Shown: one piece after another, positions 14,263 through 22,425 of the stretch | Layout of the letters: each line of letters opens with the position of its first letter | Numbering within the stretch: position 1 is the stretch's first letter | NCBI GenBank assembly: GCA_947375085.1 | Contig: CANCEQ010000025.1 | Span: 1 to 22,821, forward strand | DNA from: Flavobacteriales bacterium | GTDB taxonomy: Bacteria; Bacteroidota; Bacteroidia; Flavobacteriales; Crocinitomicaceae | Reading direction: 5' to 3' | Length of the DNA stretch: 22,821 nucleotides | Notes under the pieces: generated by a model | What the model was told of the DNA's origin: nothing | What the model saw: only the letters and a program-made list of their open reading frames with translations | The model's database searches: none | Made by a program: the position numbers and the translations under genes

Positions 14263-14407
14263 GGTCATGTTCCAAACGGCACTTTTGTTAATTAAAGGAT
14301 TTAACTGTTTGTAAATGAGTATTTTATTTTTCTGAAAAACTCAAAAAGATATATTAATGTATACTCAATTAGAAGAAAGTTTCTTAGAACTCATTAAAAA
14401 CCCATAG
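14263..14407 (+). mobile_element. Left-end fragment of an insertion sequence
   Basis: The block starts where the trailer repeat is interrupted. It includes an ATG at 14357 opening a 16-residue frame (MYTQLEESFLELIKNP) that looks like the truncated start of a transposase. Its first bases resemble 14419-14442 (about 19 of 24 positions), next to the IS1-like gene. This suggests two related ISs, one inserted into the other. Exact ends and family are unresolved. Confidence 0.4.
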
Positions 14408-14440
14408 TTTTAACCTCGTGTTTCAAATGGCATTTTGGTT

Positions 14441-15127
14441 ATGATTAAATGTGGTAATTGCCTGTCAAGTAATGTAATAAAGCGTGGTAGGAGAGAGATA
14501 AGACAAAGATTAAAATGTGAAGATTGCGGAAAATATAGTCAAGATAAGTATATCTATAAACTTTATAAAGATAAAGACGATTTTCAAATCAAAGTATTGA
14601 ATGCTGAAGGAGTTGGTATTCGATCGATGGGAAGAATATTAGGATATTCTAGTAAAACGATTATGCGAAGAATCTTATATTTAAGATCAACAATCACCAA
14701 GCCTATTTATTGTGAAAAAAATCAAGTATATGAGTTGGATGAACTGTGGACGAATATAGGTAAAAAAGATCCTTTACATTATTGTTGAGTAACTTATGGA
14801 TTAAATCGTAAAACAGGAAATATTATAGATCTTTCAATAGGATCAAGAACAAAAGAAAGTTTAGGAAAAGTGGTAAGTACAATTCAATTATTATCTCCCA
14901 AAAAAATTATAACAGATAAGCTAAATACTTATCCAAATTTGATAAAACCAACGAATCATGATACACAAAGGTATGCCAATAACCGAATAGAAAGAGCCAA
15001 TTTAACCTTGAGAACCCACTTAAAACGCCTTTCAAGGAAAACAATTTGTTATAGTAAATCGATAAGGATGTTAGAGGCTTGCCTATTGTTATATTTAGAT
15101 TATAAATATTGGAATTTGAAAAATTAG
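14441..15127 (+). pseudogene. IS1-family transposase, broken by one nonsense codon
   Basis: ATG at 14441 begins a Cys4 zinc-ribbon (KCGNCLSSNVIKRGRR, then KCEDCGKY) and an HTH (GVGIRSMGRILGYSSKTIMR), as in InsA of IS1. The catalytic part follows in the same frame: DELW (first Asp), ITDKLNTYPN (second Asp) and RIERANLTLRTHLKRLSRKT (Glu). A TGA at 14786-14788 interrupts it at HYC*VTYGLNRKTG, where IS1-like transposases have Trp, so a TGG-to-TGA change explains it. No other frame damage was seen. Unlike E. coli IS1, the two parts form a single frame. Active copies may exist elsewhere in the genome. Confidence 0.85.
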
Positions 15128-15171
15128 ATGTTCAGCAGCAATCATTTTGACTAATCATTCTATCAAAAAAC

Positions 15172-15200
15172 AGGAGACTATCCTGAAAAGTGTGTAAATA
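15172..15200. repeat. Possible IS256-type terminal repeat remnant
   Basis: GAGACTATCCTGAAAAGTGT resembles the ends of IS256-family elements as I remember them in Bacteroidota. There is no transposase beside it, so it would be a solo end. This is a weak match. Confidence 0.25.
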
Positions 15201-15242
15201 GAAAAAGTCATTTCAATACTTACTTATTCAATCCTCAGGTTA

Positions 15243-16682
15243 TTAGTTTAATTCATCAGAATGAAGTTGGTAATCTAATAAACAAATTACTTTTCTGAAA
15301 TTTGTTTTAGCTACACTGTTTTTTGTTAGTTTTTCATTATTTATTTTTAATATTTGATTTAATTCTGAAAAATAAAATGATTGATTTCTTATAACATCTT
15401 CCTTTGAAAGATGAGAAAAAGCTTCTATAAATTCATTAAAGTAATCTTCTTTAAGCTTAGGATCTATTGGAAAGTTATTCTTAATATTATTAAAAATTAA
15501 AGTTCTTATAATAGTTTTATTTGAGTTTCCTTTTAATGAATATTTGAGTTTTAACGATTCTAATGTAATTACTTCATTTAATTCTGTTTCAATTATTTCT
15601 TTTTTTATAGTTCCCAAGTTTGCATTGTTTAAGCAAATTGTTGGTTTTTTTATTCTCTCAATAATTTTATCTTTTGTATTTTGGTTTACATCGGTATTAT
15701 TTTGAGATTCAAGTAAGTTTATAGCTTCTTGGTTGCTCATTTTAGCACTTCTAATTAAATTGAATATTGGAAGATTAAAAGTATTTCTGCAAACAATGTC
15801 TTTAAGAAAGTTTTTAGGATTTGAACAATTATTTTCTAATAGACTTGAATGGTAGTCACGGTTGTGAAGAGCAGTCTGCTCTTTAATAATTTGAGAATTA
15901 CCTTTTCCAGATTCTAATTCAATATTACCTTTTATAACATAGGCTGGGGCACCATCTTTTTCTACAAAATTACCTTCCATTATTAAATTTAAATCTTTTA
16001 GAATTTCTTGGCTAAGTATTAATTTTGAGTTATTTGCTTCAATTTCTCCTGTTTTTGAATTAATAATTGCAGCATTTTCAGGACCGATTTCAACTAATTT
16101 TGTTATTTGAGAGATTAGTTGTTCAGCATGTCGACTTATTTCTTTTGACATTAAAGTCCTTAAATCACTGGGCTTTATTTTCATACTTTCCCCTGGATAT
16201 CGATAATAAATATCTCCAGCTACATAAGCACCTTCATTACTCGAAAAACTAGATTTGATAATAACAGGTTTAAATATAGGTTCGTTAATTATTAAAAAAC
16301 CTATTAACTTATCATCGTGTCTGTTGGTGAAAAAATAAAAAGAACTCATACCATCTAATAGTTCAGAAACAACCATATTGACATATTTGTTATCTAAATT
16401 CTCATGTGTTTCTTTTATTCCAACTAATTCTTGAGAATCGGGGTCAATTCCAAAAATCATTAGACCACCTTTATTATTAGCTAATCCAGCTATCGTTTTT
16501 AAATAATCTTTAGATATACCACTTTTAGTAATATGAAGAGATTTTTTAAATTCGTAGTAATCGTCTTCATCCAAAGTGGTTACAATTTTTCCATTTTTTA
16601 ATTCTAACGAACTGGTAAATTGTTTGATTATTTCAAGTTTAATTTGGTCTTGTTTCATTGAGTTAGTTGTATTTAATAACAA
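15243..16682 (-). CDS. AlbA_2/Schlafen-type nucleic-acid-binding domain protein
   Basis: A 479-residue protein. Residues ~35-165 form an AlbA_2 (Schlafen AlbA) domain: EFKKSLHI, KTIAGLANNKGGLMIFGID and YYRYPGESMKIKP. The rest (~180-479) is Lys/Asn/Glu-rich and mostly helical, with no family I recognise. AlbA_2 proteins bind nucleic acid; relatives act as regulators or nucleases and several sit in anti-phage systems. The gene lies alone at the far end of the tRNA-Phe element, where cargo genes usually sit, and no partner ATPase or effector is adjacent. Met9 (ATG at 16658) is a plausible alternative start, because the upstream AATATTTG on its strand is very close to the first Met. A defence role is a hypothesis. 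Confidence 0.75.
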   Translation of the reverse strand: MLLNTTNSMKQDQIKLEIIKQFTSSLELKNGKIVTTLDEDDYYEFKKSLHITKSGISKDYLKTIAGLANNKGGLMIFGIDPDSQELVGIKETHENLDNKYVNMVVSELLDGMSSFYFFTNRHDDKLIGFLIINEPIFKPVIIKSSFSSNEGAYVAGDIYYRYPGESMKIKPSDLRTLMSKEISRHAEQLISQITKLVEIGPENAAIINSKTGEIEANNSKLILSQEILKDLNLIMEGNFVEKDGAPAYVIKGNIELESGKGNSQIIKEQTALHNRDYHSSLLENNCSNPKNFLKDIVCRNTFNLPIFNLIRSAKMSNQEAINLLESQNNTDVNQNTKDKIIERIKKPTICLNNANLGTIKKEIIETELNEVITLESLKLKYSLKGNSNKTIIRTLIFNNIKNNFPIDPKLKEDYFNEFIEAFSHLSKEDVIRNQSFYFSELNQILKINNEKLTKNSVAKTNFRKVICLLDYQLHSDELN

Positions 16683-16992
16683 CTAAAATTACACAAATAT
16701 TTTATTATTATTAAGTTTATAATTATTGAAGAGAAAGTGTCGTGATCAAAATCGAGTTTTCACATTTTGTTAATTTTTAATTTTAAAAAATTAATAAGTT
16801 AGATCATTTTTTTTAACAGATTACTTGATACATACTCAACATATAGAAAATATACTTAGAATTTATTAAAAACATTTAGTTTTTATTTTGCACTTTAAAT
16901 AGAATTTTTGCTAATAATACAATGTATTAATAACTTGTAAAACAGTTTAATGATTGAAAAACAACCTCTATTATAGAGGTTGTAAATTTAAT
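16683..16992. other. AT-rich intergenic region, no gene seen
   Basis: It carries the likely promoter of the AlbA_2 gene at its left end and the terminator of the small gene at its right end (16955-16983). Otherwise only AT-rich sequence is seen. Confidence 0.5.
16955..16983 (-). terminator. Terminator of the small membrane-protein gene
   Basis: ACAACCTCTA and TAGAGGTTGT form a perfect 10-bp stem with a 3-base loop, followed on the minus strand by TTTTTC. It lies 10 bases after the stop codon at 16993. Confidence 0.8.
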
Positions 16993-17277
16993 TTATACAA
17001 TTCTTTGTTTAAACATCTTATCAACAAAAGGAGTGATGATTTTAGTTATACTTTCAGTAGCAATTATCATTATAATAGTTTTCCACCAAGTCTCTGGAAA
17101 GTGAATTACTCCCCAGATATAAAATGGGTATAAAAACCTAAAATTTTTGATATTACCATCTCTCATGTTTTTAATGAAATCATTCTTTTTTTCTGGAATA
17201 AAGCCTTTGGGTGTAATCCATCTAAGTTTTTTTAAAATTTCAAGTGACGCAAAAATAATTTCCATTTTTTCTTTCAT
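16993..17277 (-). CDS. Small membrane-associated protein, unknown function
   Basis: A 94-residue basic protein. The N-terminal half is charged; the middle has FLYPFYIWGVIHFPETWW and then a moderately hydrophobic stretch (KTIIMIIATESITKIITPFV, ~66-85) that could cross the membrane, ending in a basic tail. No family is recognised. It lies directly downstream of the amidase gene on the same strand, 171 bases away, and has its own strong terminator. Size and position would suit a holin-like partner for the amidase, but only one clear hydrophobic segment is seen, so this stays a guess. Confidence 0.5.
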   Translation of the reverse strand: MKEKMEIIFASLEILKKLRWITPKGFIPEKKNDFIKNMRDGNIKNFRFLYPFYIWGVIHFPETWWKTIIMIIATESITKIITPFVDKMFKQRIV

Positions 17278-17448
17278 AATAAATTTATTTTAAAATAATT
17301 TATTACAATGTATAATATAAAAAAGGCTACAACAAATAATTTGATTATTTTTTCAAATATTTATTTTTAGATCTAAATAAAAATTCATTTTTATTTTAAA
17401 TTTTTGATTTTCAATTAGTTGATTAATTTTAAGTTTGAAAGCAATTTT

Positions 17449-18081
17449 TTATTTCGTCAAAATTTCAATCAACTCTTTCTGCGGATGGCAATCAGTTTTA
17501 TCTTTTCGAAAGCTAACATGCGAATAAATACCTGGATTACCAGATAAAGCTAATTTGGAAATATCCCACATATCTGATTTATATTCTTTGGGAATGTTAT
17601 AGGTTTCACAGAGATAAAAAATAAGATTTTTAAGGCTGCTTAATTGTTCAATTGTATATTCTTGATAAAAAAGTGAACCTCTAAAAGGGGTGTCATAAAT
17701 ATACACTTCATTTACAGGGACTATTTTGTCTAAATAATTTAAATAACAGCTTTTTTTAAGTTTCAAAGGACCCCAATTACAAAGCTCAATACCAATTGAT
17801 TGTTGATTGAGTACATTGTTGTTTTTTTCAATTGTACCTAAATGATGCGCCCAATCTTGGCTACTAAATGCTTGATGAATTATACCGCTTCTATTAATTA
17901 CAAAGGCAACTCCAATTCTTTCTTTTGTTTTCTGCCAACTTGAAATTACATTTTTAGCATTATCACTGCTTGCAGTGTGATGGATTACAATTTGTCGTTT
18001 CGTATATTTCTCTTGGAAATATTGTGATTTATCTAATGGGCATTGTATAATTTGCTTTAAAAAATCTGTGTTTGTTTTCAT
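17449..18081 (-). CDS. N-acetylmuramoyl-L-alanine amidase (Amidase_2 type)
   Basis: A 210-residue peptidoglycan amidase, which cuts the bond between N-acetylmuramic acid and L-alanine. The Amidase_2/PGRP fold is visible: RQIVIHHTASSD with zinc ligand His34, VAFVINRSGIIHQAF, DWAHHLG, QQSIGIELCNWG with a catalytic-type Glu99, and YSHVSFRKDKTDCHP with His188 and the Asp197-Cys198-His199 cluster providing the remaining ligands. No signal peptide is present, as in phage endolysins that need a holin to cross the membrane. A small membrane-protein candidate lies just downstream. Its presence in an integrative element with replication genes suggests a phage-derived or transfer-related role. Confidence 0.85.
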   Translation of the reverse strand: MKTNTDFLKQIIQCPLDKSQYFQEKYTKRQIVIHHTASSDNAKNVISSWQKTKERIGVAFVINRSGIIHQAFSSQDWAHHLGTIEKNNNVLNQQSIGIELCNWGPLKLKKSCYLNYLDKIVPVNEVYIYDTPFRGSLFYQEYTIEQLSSLKNLIFYLCETYNIPKEYKSDMWDISKLALSGNPGIYSHVSFRKDKTDCHPQKELIEILTK

Positions 18082-18164
18082 ACTGTATGGTTTTTGTTTA
18101 ATTTAAAAATTGAAATTTTTTGGAATTAGCATAGCAATGCCATGACTCTACGACTTTAAATGAT

Positions 18165-18788
18165 TTACATTCTTTTGTCTTCAACTGTTCTATCAAAAGA
18201 AATGAGATTAAACATTTCTCTTAATCTAGATCTAACTCGGTTACCGTATAAATTTTCTAATTCTTGTGCATTTAGATTCGTTGTTGCGTGACTTAGTATG
18301 CCTGATTGTATGAAGTTATCGTATCTACACAATAGGATTTCTGCCATTGTATTGCAATCGTTGCCGAAGTGTTTTAAACTTTTTTCAACTCCAAGATCAT
18401 CAAAACAATAAACGTTTGACGATTTACCGTATCTAATGATTGTTGTATATCCTTCTTTGATAAATTCGAATGAAATTTCTCTTGAAGGTTTAATTCTGTA
18501 TTGAAACTCATTTTGAAAAAATGGTTTTATCAATGTCATTAAACTGGTTTTACCACAGCCTACAGGACCTAGTAATAAGATTCCTTTTTCTAAATCAACA
18601 TTATGGATTTCACAATTTTCATTATCACGAATTGCATAAACAAGTAGCTTGTAAATTATTTCTGTATCTTCTTTTCTGATTTGAAAATGTTTACCATACT
18701 TTATTTGGCCTTGATTGTATAGATATGCTAAGCATTCTTTGAAATCAAAGCAACGGAAGTTGTCTTTTATTTTGAATGGAACCATCAT
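18165..18788 (-). CDS. DnaC-like AAA+ ATPase (helicase loader)
   Basis: A 207-residue ATPase. Walker A is GPVGCGKT (74-81), Walker B is VYCFDDLG (126-133), sensor 1 is SHATTNLN (166-173), and the arginine-finger region is GNRVRSRLREMF (182-193). This matches DnaC/IstB-type loaders, which place the replicative helicase on DNA, though it is shorter at the N-terminus. It lies 57 bases after the replication-initiator-like gene on the same strand, so the pair probably starts replication of the excised element using the host helicase. The first of two adjacent Met codons is used; the second is equally possible. Confidence 0.82.
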   Translation of the reverse strand: MMVPFKIKDNFRCFDFKECLAYLYNQGQIKYGKHFQIRKEDTEIIYKLLVYAIRDNENCEIHNVDLEKGILLLGPVGCGKTSLMTLIKPFFQNEFQYRIKPSREISFEFIKEGYTTIIRYGKSSNVYCFDDLGVEKSLKHFGNDCNTMAEILLCRYDNFIQSGILSHATTNLNAQELENLYGNRVRSRLREMFNLISFDRTVEDKRM

Positions 18789-18845
18789 TTGATTTTGGAT
18801 TATGAATTTTAAATTTTGGAATTCGACCTCGCTCAGTCAACGGTT

Positions 18846-19628
18846 TTAAAGTGGGATTGAATAATCTTTGTTTTGGTTGGTGTGGAGGTTATCGGTTTTT
18901 GGTTGGAATAGAGTGGGTTGGTATTTTGATGAGTTCAATATCCAATTATTGGCTGATGCTTGCCAATTTTTCATCGGTGTTCTACCTCCAACTTTCCATC
19001 CATTTGATTCGAAGTAATTGAAAAATTTTTGAGCTTCAATTTCAGATTGTTTTTTGGTTTTGAAATATTCAACTACATTTTCCAAAATAGGAACTTCAAA
19101 AGAAGAATTTTTAGCTTTCTTTTTTGGTGATTTTTCTACTTGGCAAAATTCATCTTGCTCTATAGTTAAGTTTATATGTTTATTATGTTTTATATGTTTA
19201 TATATTGGCTCTTTCTGATGTCCTTCTGTGGGACAGGGTAGTCCCAAATCTGTACTTCTGATGGGACTGCTTGGCTCTTTTAGATGTCCCATATCTGTAC
19301 TACTCAAATGTGTGTAATTATCAAATGAAATTATTTCAATTTTACTTCCAACAAATGCATTTTTTGATGGAAAATAATTGAGGTACCCCATTTTTTCTAA
19401 ATCACATATACAACGATGATAAGTAGATCGCGAACCTATTCTTGATAACAACATTATTTCAGAACGATATACATTAAAAGGATTTTGAAAACGATTCATA
19501 TTCCAAATTTGAAACAGTGAGACATATAAACTTATGTGATATGCAGAAAGCTTATCTTCTGATGAAAACCTCGAAAAAACTTCGGTTAAATGTTTGATGT
19601 AATTGACCGAAGAATTAGAGGTTATCAT
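18846..19628 (-). CDS. Replication-initiator-like winged-helix protein (DnaD-like layout)
   Basis: A 260-residue protein. Residues ~25-105 form a winged-helix domain (KLSAYHISLYVSLFQIWNMN, SRSTYHRCICDLEKMGYLNY). A low-complexity linker follows (~110-180, with KHIKHNKHIN and KSPKKKAK). The C-terminal end has FFNYFESNGWKVGGRTPMKNW, then SANNWI, the pattern seen at the end of phage and element replisome organisers of the DnaD class. It starts inside the stop of the excisionase-like gene (ATGA, four-base overlap) and precedes the DnaC-like gene. An initiator/organiser that recruits the loader is the best reading; a pure regulator is the alternative. Confidence 0.7.
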   Translation of the reverse strand: MITSNSSVNYIKHLTEVFSRFSSEDKLSAYHISLYVSLFQIWNMNRFQNPFNVYRSEIMLLSRIGSRSTYHRCICDLEKMGYLNYFPSKNAFVGSKIEIISFDNYTHLSSTDMGHLKEPSSPIRSTDLGLPCPTEGHQKEPIYKHIKHNKHINLTIEQDEFCQVEKSPKKKAKNSSFEVPILENVVEYFKTKKQSEIEAQKFFNYFESNGWKVGGRTPMKNWQASANNWILNSSKYQPTLFQPKTDNLHTNQNKDYSIPL

Positions 19629-19933
19629 AGTCCAAAATTGTTTCGCATATTACTGTTGATGATTTTTTGGATATCCTCGTTGCTATACAATAAAGTACCT
19701 CCTAATTTAGTATAGGGTAATGTTCCGTTAATTCTAAGGTTTTGAAGTGTACCAGGTGAAATACCTAAAAGTCGTTGTACCTGATACGATTTTAACCATT
19801 TCGTTTGAACAGGTTCGTTCTTTACTTCTGCTCTCTGAATTGCAGGACTTGACAATACAAATTCTTTTAATTGACTTAATAAATCAGATTTAAAGTTTTC
19901 TAAATCTTCGACTGTAATAATAACTGCTGACAT
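19625..19933 (-). CDS. Excisionase-like HTH (MerR/HTH_17 type) protein
   Basis: A 102-residue DNA-binding protein. The C-terminal half holds the HTH_17 domain: KWLKSYQVQRLLGISPGTLQ, NLRINGTLPYTKLGGTLLYS and NEDIQKII. The N-terminal part is a helix that may dimerise. Proteins of this type in Bacteroidetes integrative elements act as excisionases or regulators of excision. It overlaps the replication-initiator-like gene by four bases, so excision and replication would be co-expressed. The operator-like hairpin at 19987-20016 and a -7-like GACCTTTG (minus, 19960-19967) precede it. An RteC-family gene lies just upstream. Confidence 0.8.
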   Translation of the reverse strand: MSAVIITVEDLENFKSDLLSQLKEFVLSSPAIQRAEVKNEPVQTKWLKSYQVQRLLGISPGTLQNLRINGTLPYTKLGGTLLYSNEDIQKIINSNMRNNFGL

Positions 19934-19959
19934 AAAATTAATTTTAATTGATTATGTCA

Positions 19960-20016
19960 CAAAGGTCTGTTGTTTGAATATTATTCTTTCCCAATATGGT
20001 TACCAATTGGGAAAGA
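19960..20016 (-). promoter_or_regulatory. Candidate RteC operator and promoter of the excision operon
   Basis: CTTTCCCAAT and ATTGGGAAAG (19987-19996, 20007-20016) form a perfect 10-bp inverted repeat around ATGGTTACCA. On the minus strand, GACCTTTG (19960-19967) is one base from the TAnnTTTG consensus and lies 26 bases before the ATG. In CTnDOT, RteC activates the excision operon from an inverted repeat just upstream of its promoter; this site has the same placement. Confidence 0.5.
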
Positions 20017-20082
20017 TTTTTTATTAAATAGATATAAAACCCTTGCTATTATTGAGTTTTAAATTTGACATTTTTCAAGATT

Positions 20083-20949
20083 TTAATTTGGATTTAAATC
20101 TTCATCAGCTAATTGTTCTAAATTGTCAATCATTGTGCTTAGAAATGTAAAACGATCCATTGATTTTCTATTTTTGATATCATAAAATGTCCTGTAAGGA
20201 TTACTGATTTTTACATTGAATTCTTTTTCAAAATAATCCTTTATTTCCATAATACTAGCGGTTCCATTGTTAAATGCTTTAACAGCATTGAGACCATAAA
20301 TAAGTTCTACAAAATTAGAGTTTGAAAGAGTCCATTTTATTTTTTTAATACCCAATTGGGAATCATGTTGGGAAGTGATTTGGTATTTATTGTTATTATT
20401 AGGATTTTTAAGGGCATCGATTTTTTCTTGGATGAAGTTTTCAATTTGATCATGCGCTAATAATACAGCTAATCGATAATCAAATCCCGTACCTGTAGTG
20501 TAATCTATTTCACTAGCAAAAGTTTCATACATCTGATGCACTTTTGCATTTCTTCTTAAAAAGTATTCTTGATCTAAATGTGTTCTACCCGAACGAATAT
20601 ATTTCACAAATACGGCATTTGCTTTACAATAACGATTTAATCGTTTCAACTCACATTCAAGATGATCTATTTTATCTTCGATTGCTCCGTGTGGTTTTTC
20701 ATATTCTATTTGAAGCATCCGCTTATACAGAATTAACCTAGAAATGATAGTTGGTTTTAGATTTTTAAAATAATGAATCTCATCATCATCATTCTTGAAA
20801 ATAGATGAATGAACGATTTCCCTTAATCTTTCAAGAATATTTTCTACTATTTGAATTCTATTCGTGTAAAGATTAATTTCGGTATCTGACGGAAGTTCGT
20901 CAATGAGAGTTTCCATTTCATTGAATAACTGAATAAAAGCATTTTTCAT
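20083..20949 (-). CDS. rteC: RteC-family regulator of element excision
   Basis: A 288-residue protein. The N-terminal part is helical with the RteC-type block EYFLRRN, then VHQMYETFASEIDYTTGTGFDYRLAVLLAHDQI. The C-terminal part (~205-285) has KWTLSNSNFVELIYGLNAVK, AFNNGTASIMEIKDYFEKEF, NPYRTFYDIKNRK and FLSTMIDNL, which I recognise as the RteC winged-helix region. In CTnDOT, RteC switches on the excision operon. No RteA/RteB two-component pair is present here, so its own control must differ. It lies between the integrase and the excisionase-like gene, all on one strand. An inverted-repeat structure at 20990-21047 lies upstream of its start. Confidence 0.85.
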   Translation of the reverse strand: MKNAFIQLFNEMETLIDELPSDTEINLYTNRIQIVENILERLREIVHSSIFKNDDDEIHYFKNLKPTIISRLILYKRMLQIEYEKPHGAIEDKIDHLECELKRLNRYCKANAVFVKYIRSGRTHLDQEYFLRRNAKVHQMYETFASEIDYTTGTGFDYRLAVLLAHDQIENFIQEKIDALKNPNNNNKYQITSQHDSQLGIKKIKWTLSNSNFVELIYGLNAVKAFNNGTASIMEIKDYFEKEFNVKISNPYRTFYDIKNRKSMDRFTFLSTMIDNLEQLADEDLNPN

Positions 20950-20989
20950 TTAATTTAAGTAATTATAGTTAGAACGAAACTCCTAGTGT

Positions 20990-21047
20990 TATTTAATTTG
21001 ATACAACGTTTGTTATAAATTAACAACGATTTATATCAAATTAAATA
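20990..21047. promoter_or_regulatory. Nested palindromes upstream of rteC
   Basis: TATTTAATTTGATA (20990-21003) and its exact complement (21034-21047) form a 14-bp inverted repeat. Inside it TTGTTA (21010-21015) and TAACAA (21021-21026) form a second one with nearly the same centre. The outer arm contains TTAATTTG, one base from the -7 consensus, so it may be both promoter and operator of rteC. Confidence 0.5.
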
Positions 21048-21117
21048 CCATAAACGCGAAATTAAATTGTTCTATTTTAGGATTGTAAAATTTTACTTTA
21101 ATTTATGTTAAATGCAT

Positions 21118-21146
21118 AAAAAAAACCGAGTTGTTAGCTCGGTTTT
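21118..21146 (-). terminator. Integrase terminator
   Basis: AAAACCGAG and CTCGGTTTT form a perfect 9-bp stem with a 7-base loop, with a long T-run on the minus strand. It lies just after the integrase stop at 21152. Confidence 0.85.
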
Positions 21147-21151
21147 AATAG

Positions 21152-22408
21152 TTATCCTAATTTTTTAAGTTGATTATTCATTTCAAGTTTGGCTCTTAGT
21201 TGTTTCATGTCGTCACTCACTTTTTGTTCGACTACCTTAGCATAAATTTGAGTGGTCCGTATACTTGTATGACCTAACATTGAACTTACAGTTTCAATTG
21301 GAACTCCATTTGCAAGAGTTATAGTCGTTGCAAATGTATGTCGTGCAATATGTGATGTTAATTTTTTATTGATTTTGCAAAGGATGCCTATTTCTTTTAG
21401 ATACTCATTGAATTTTTGATTACTGTTTACAGGAAGCAATTTGTTTTTGCGAATGCAGTAAGCATCGTTTTTATATTTTTCAATGATCGCTAATGCTTGT
21501 GGCAAAAGTGGAACACTTTCTTTGATTCCTGTTTTTTGTCTTTGAGTACTTAACCAATATTCTCCATCTAATCCAATTATTACAGAATTTCGTTCGAATG
21601 AACGAACGTCTGAATAAGCAAAGCCAGTGTAACAACAAAAAATAAAAATGTCTCTTATTTTAATCAGCCTAGGAACTTTCAAATCTTTGTTCATCACTTC
21701 TGTAATTTCTTGTTGATTCAAAATTTCTCTATCGGGATTTGTATATGAGCATCTGAATTGAGTGAAAGGATTTACTTGAATCCAATCTAATCCAATTGCC
21801 ATATTGATAACTGTTTTAATATTCTTAATGTATTTGTGTGCTGAATTGGTTTGAAGTTTATCGTTTGTCAAAAGATAATGTTCGAATTCTGTAATGTATG
21901 AAAGTTTTAATGAAGTCAATTCTAAATCCTCAACATTATAACATTGCTTTAAGAATTTTTTGGTTTTACTTTCTACCATTGTATAACGAACTAATGTGTT
22001 TTTACTGATTAATCCGATATTGACTTTTTCTTTCATTTTTAAGTTGTGGTAGGCAATTGCTTCTAAGATTGTTTTTTGTTTTGGCTTTTTATTTTCTTCT
22101 TTATTAAGTAATTCTTGTTTTATCATATATACTGTTGGAACAATATTTTGATTTGAAATGTTTAAATGAATCTTTTCAATTTGTCCAATCATTAATCGAA
22201 TGAATTGATTAATTGTTCTTGCTTCATCATTATTACCTTTTACATTTTGACCTTCTGAACTCCATTTTTCAATGGCTATTGTTTTACCTGTTGATATTTC
22301 AACTCTTTTTCCGTCAATTGTAATTCGAATGTAAATTGGTGCGATTCCATTTTTTGCTTTGGATTTGTTTATCCAAACAAGTGTGTTAAAGGTGTAATTC
22401 AATTTCAT
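21152..22408 (-). CDS. Tyrosine integrase of the tRNA-Phe element (Bacteroidetes arm-binding type)
   Basis: A 418-residue integrase of the size and layout of Bacteroidetes ICE integrases. The arm-DNA-binding domain is at ~1-85 (TFNTLVWINKSKAKNGIAPI, RITIDGKRVEISTGK, KWSSEGQ) and the SAM-like core-binding domain at ~105-215. The catalytic domain has CCYTGFAYSDV at the first-Arg position (here Ala/Tyr rather than Arg, as is common in this subfamily), a RQKTGIKESVPL hairpin, HIARHTFAT with His and Arg, LGHTS and TQIYAKV with the nucleophile Tyr. It lies next to tRNA-Phe, the likely integration site, and reads away from it. A -7 match TATTTTTG (22531-22538) lies between inverted-repeat arms upstream. 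Confidence 0.93.
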   Translation of the reverse strand: MKLNYTFNTLVWINKSKAKNGIAPIYIRITIDGKRVEISTGKTIAIEKWSSEGQNVKGNNDEARTINQFIRLMIGQIEKIHLNISNQNIVPTVYMIKQELLNKEENKKPKQKTILEAIAYHNLKMKEKVNIGLISKNTLVRYTMVESKTKKFLKQCYNVEDLELTSLKLSYITEFEHYLLTNDKLQTNSAHKYIKNIKTVINMAIGLDWIQVNPFTQFRCSYTNPDREILNQQEITEVMNKDLKVPRLIKIRDIFIFCCYTGFAYSDVRSFERNSVIIGLDGEYWLSTQRQKTGIKESVPLLPQALAIIEKYKNDAYCIRKNKLLPVNSNQKFNEYLKEIGILCKINKKLTSHIARHTFATTITLANGVPIETVSSMLGHTSIRTTQIYAKVVEQKVSDDMKQLRAKLEMNNQLKKLG

Positions 22409-22425
22409 TTTTTCGAAACATTTGT

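Noticed and set aside
15128..15242. Second attachment site matching the tRNA-Phe 3' end
   Set aside because: I looked here and elsewhere in the window for the tRNA 3' sequence (such as GGTTCGATTCCTGG) and saw no second copy, so no left attachment site is claimed.
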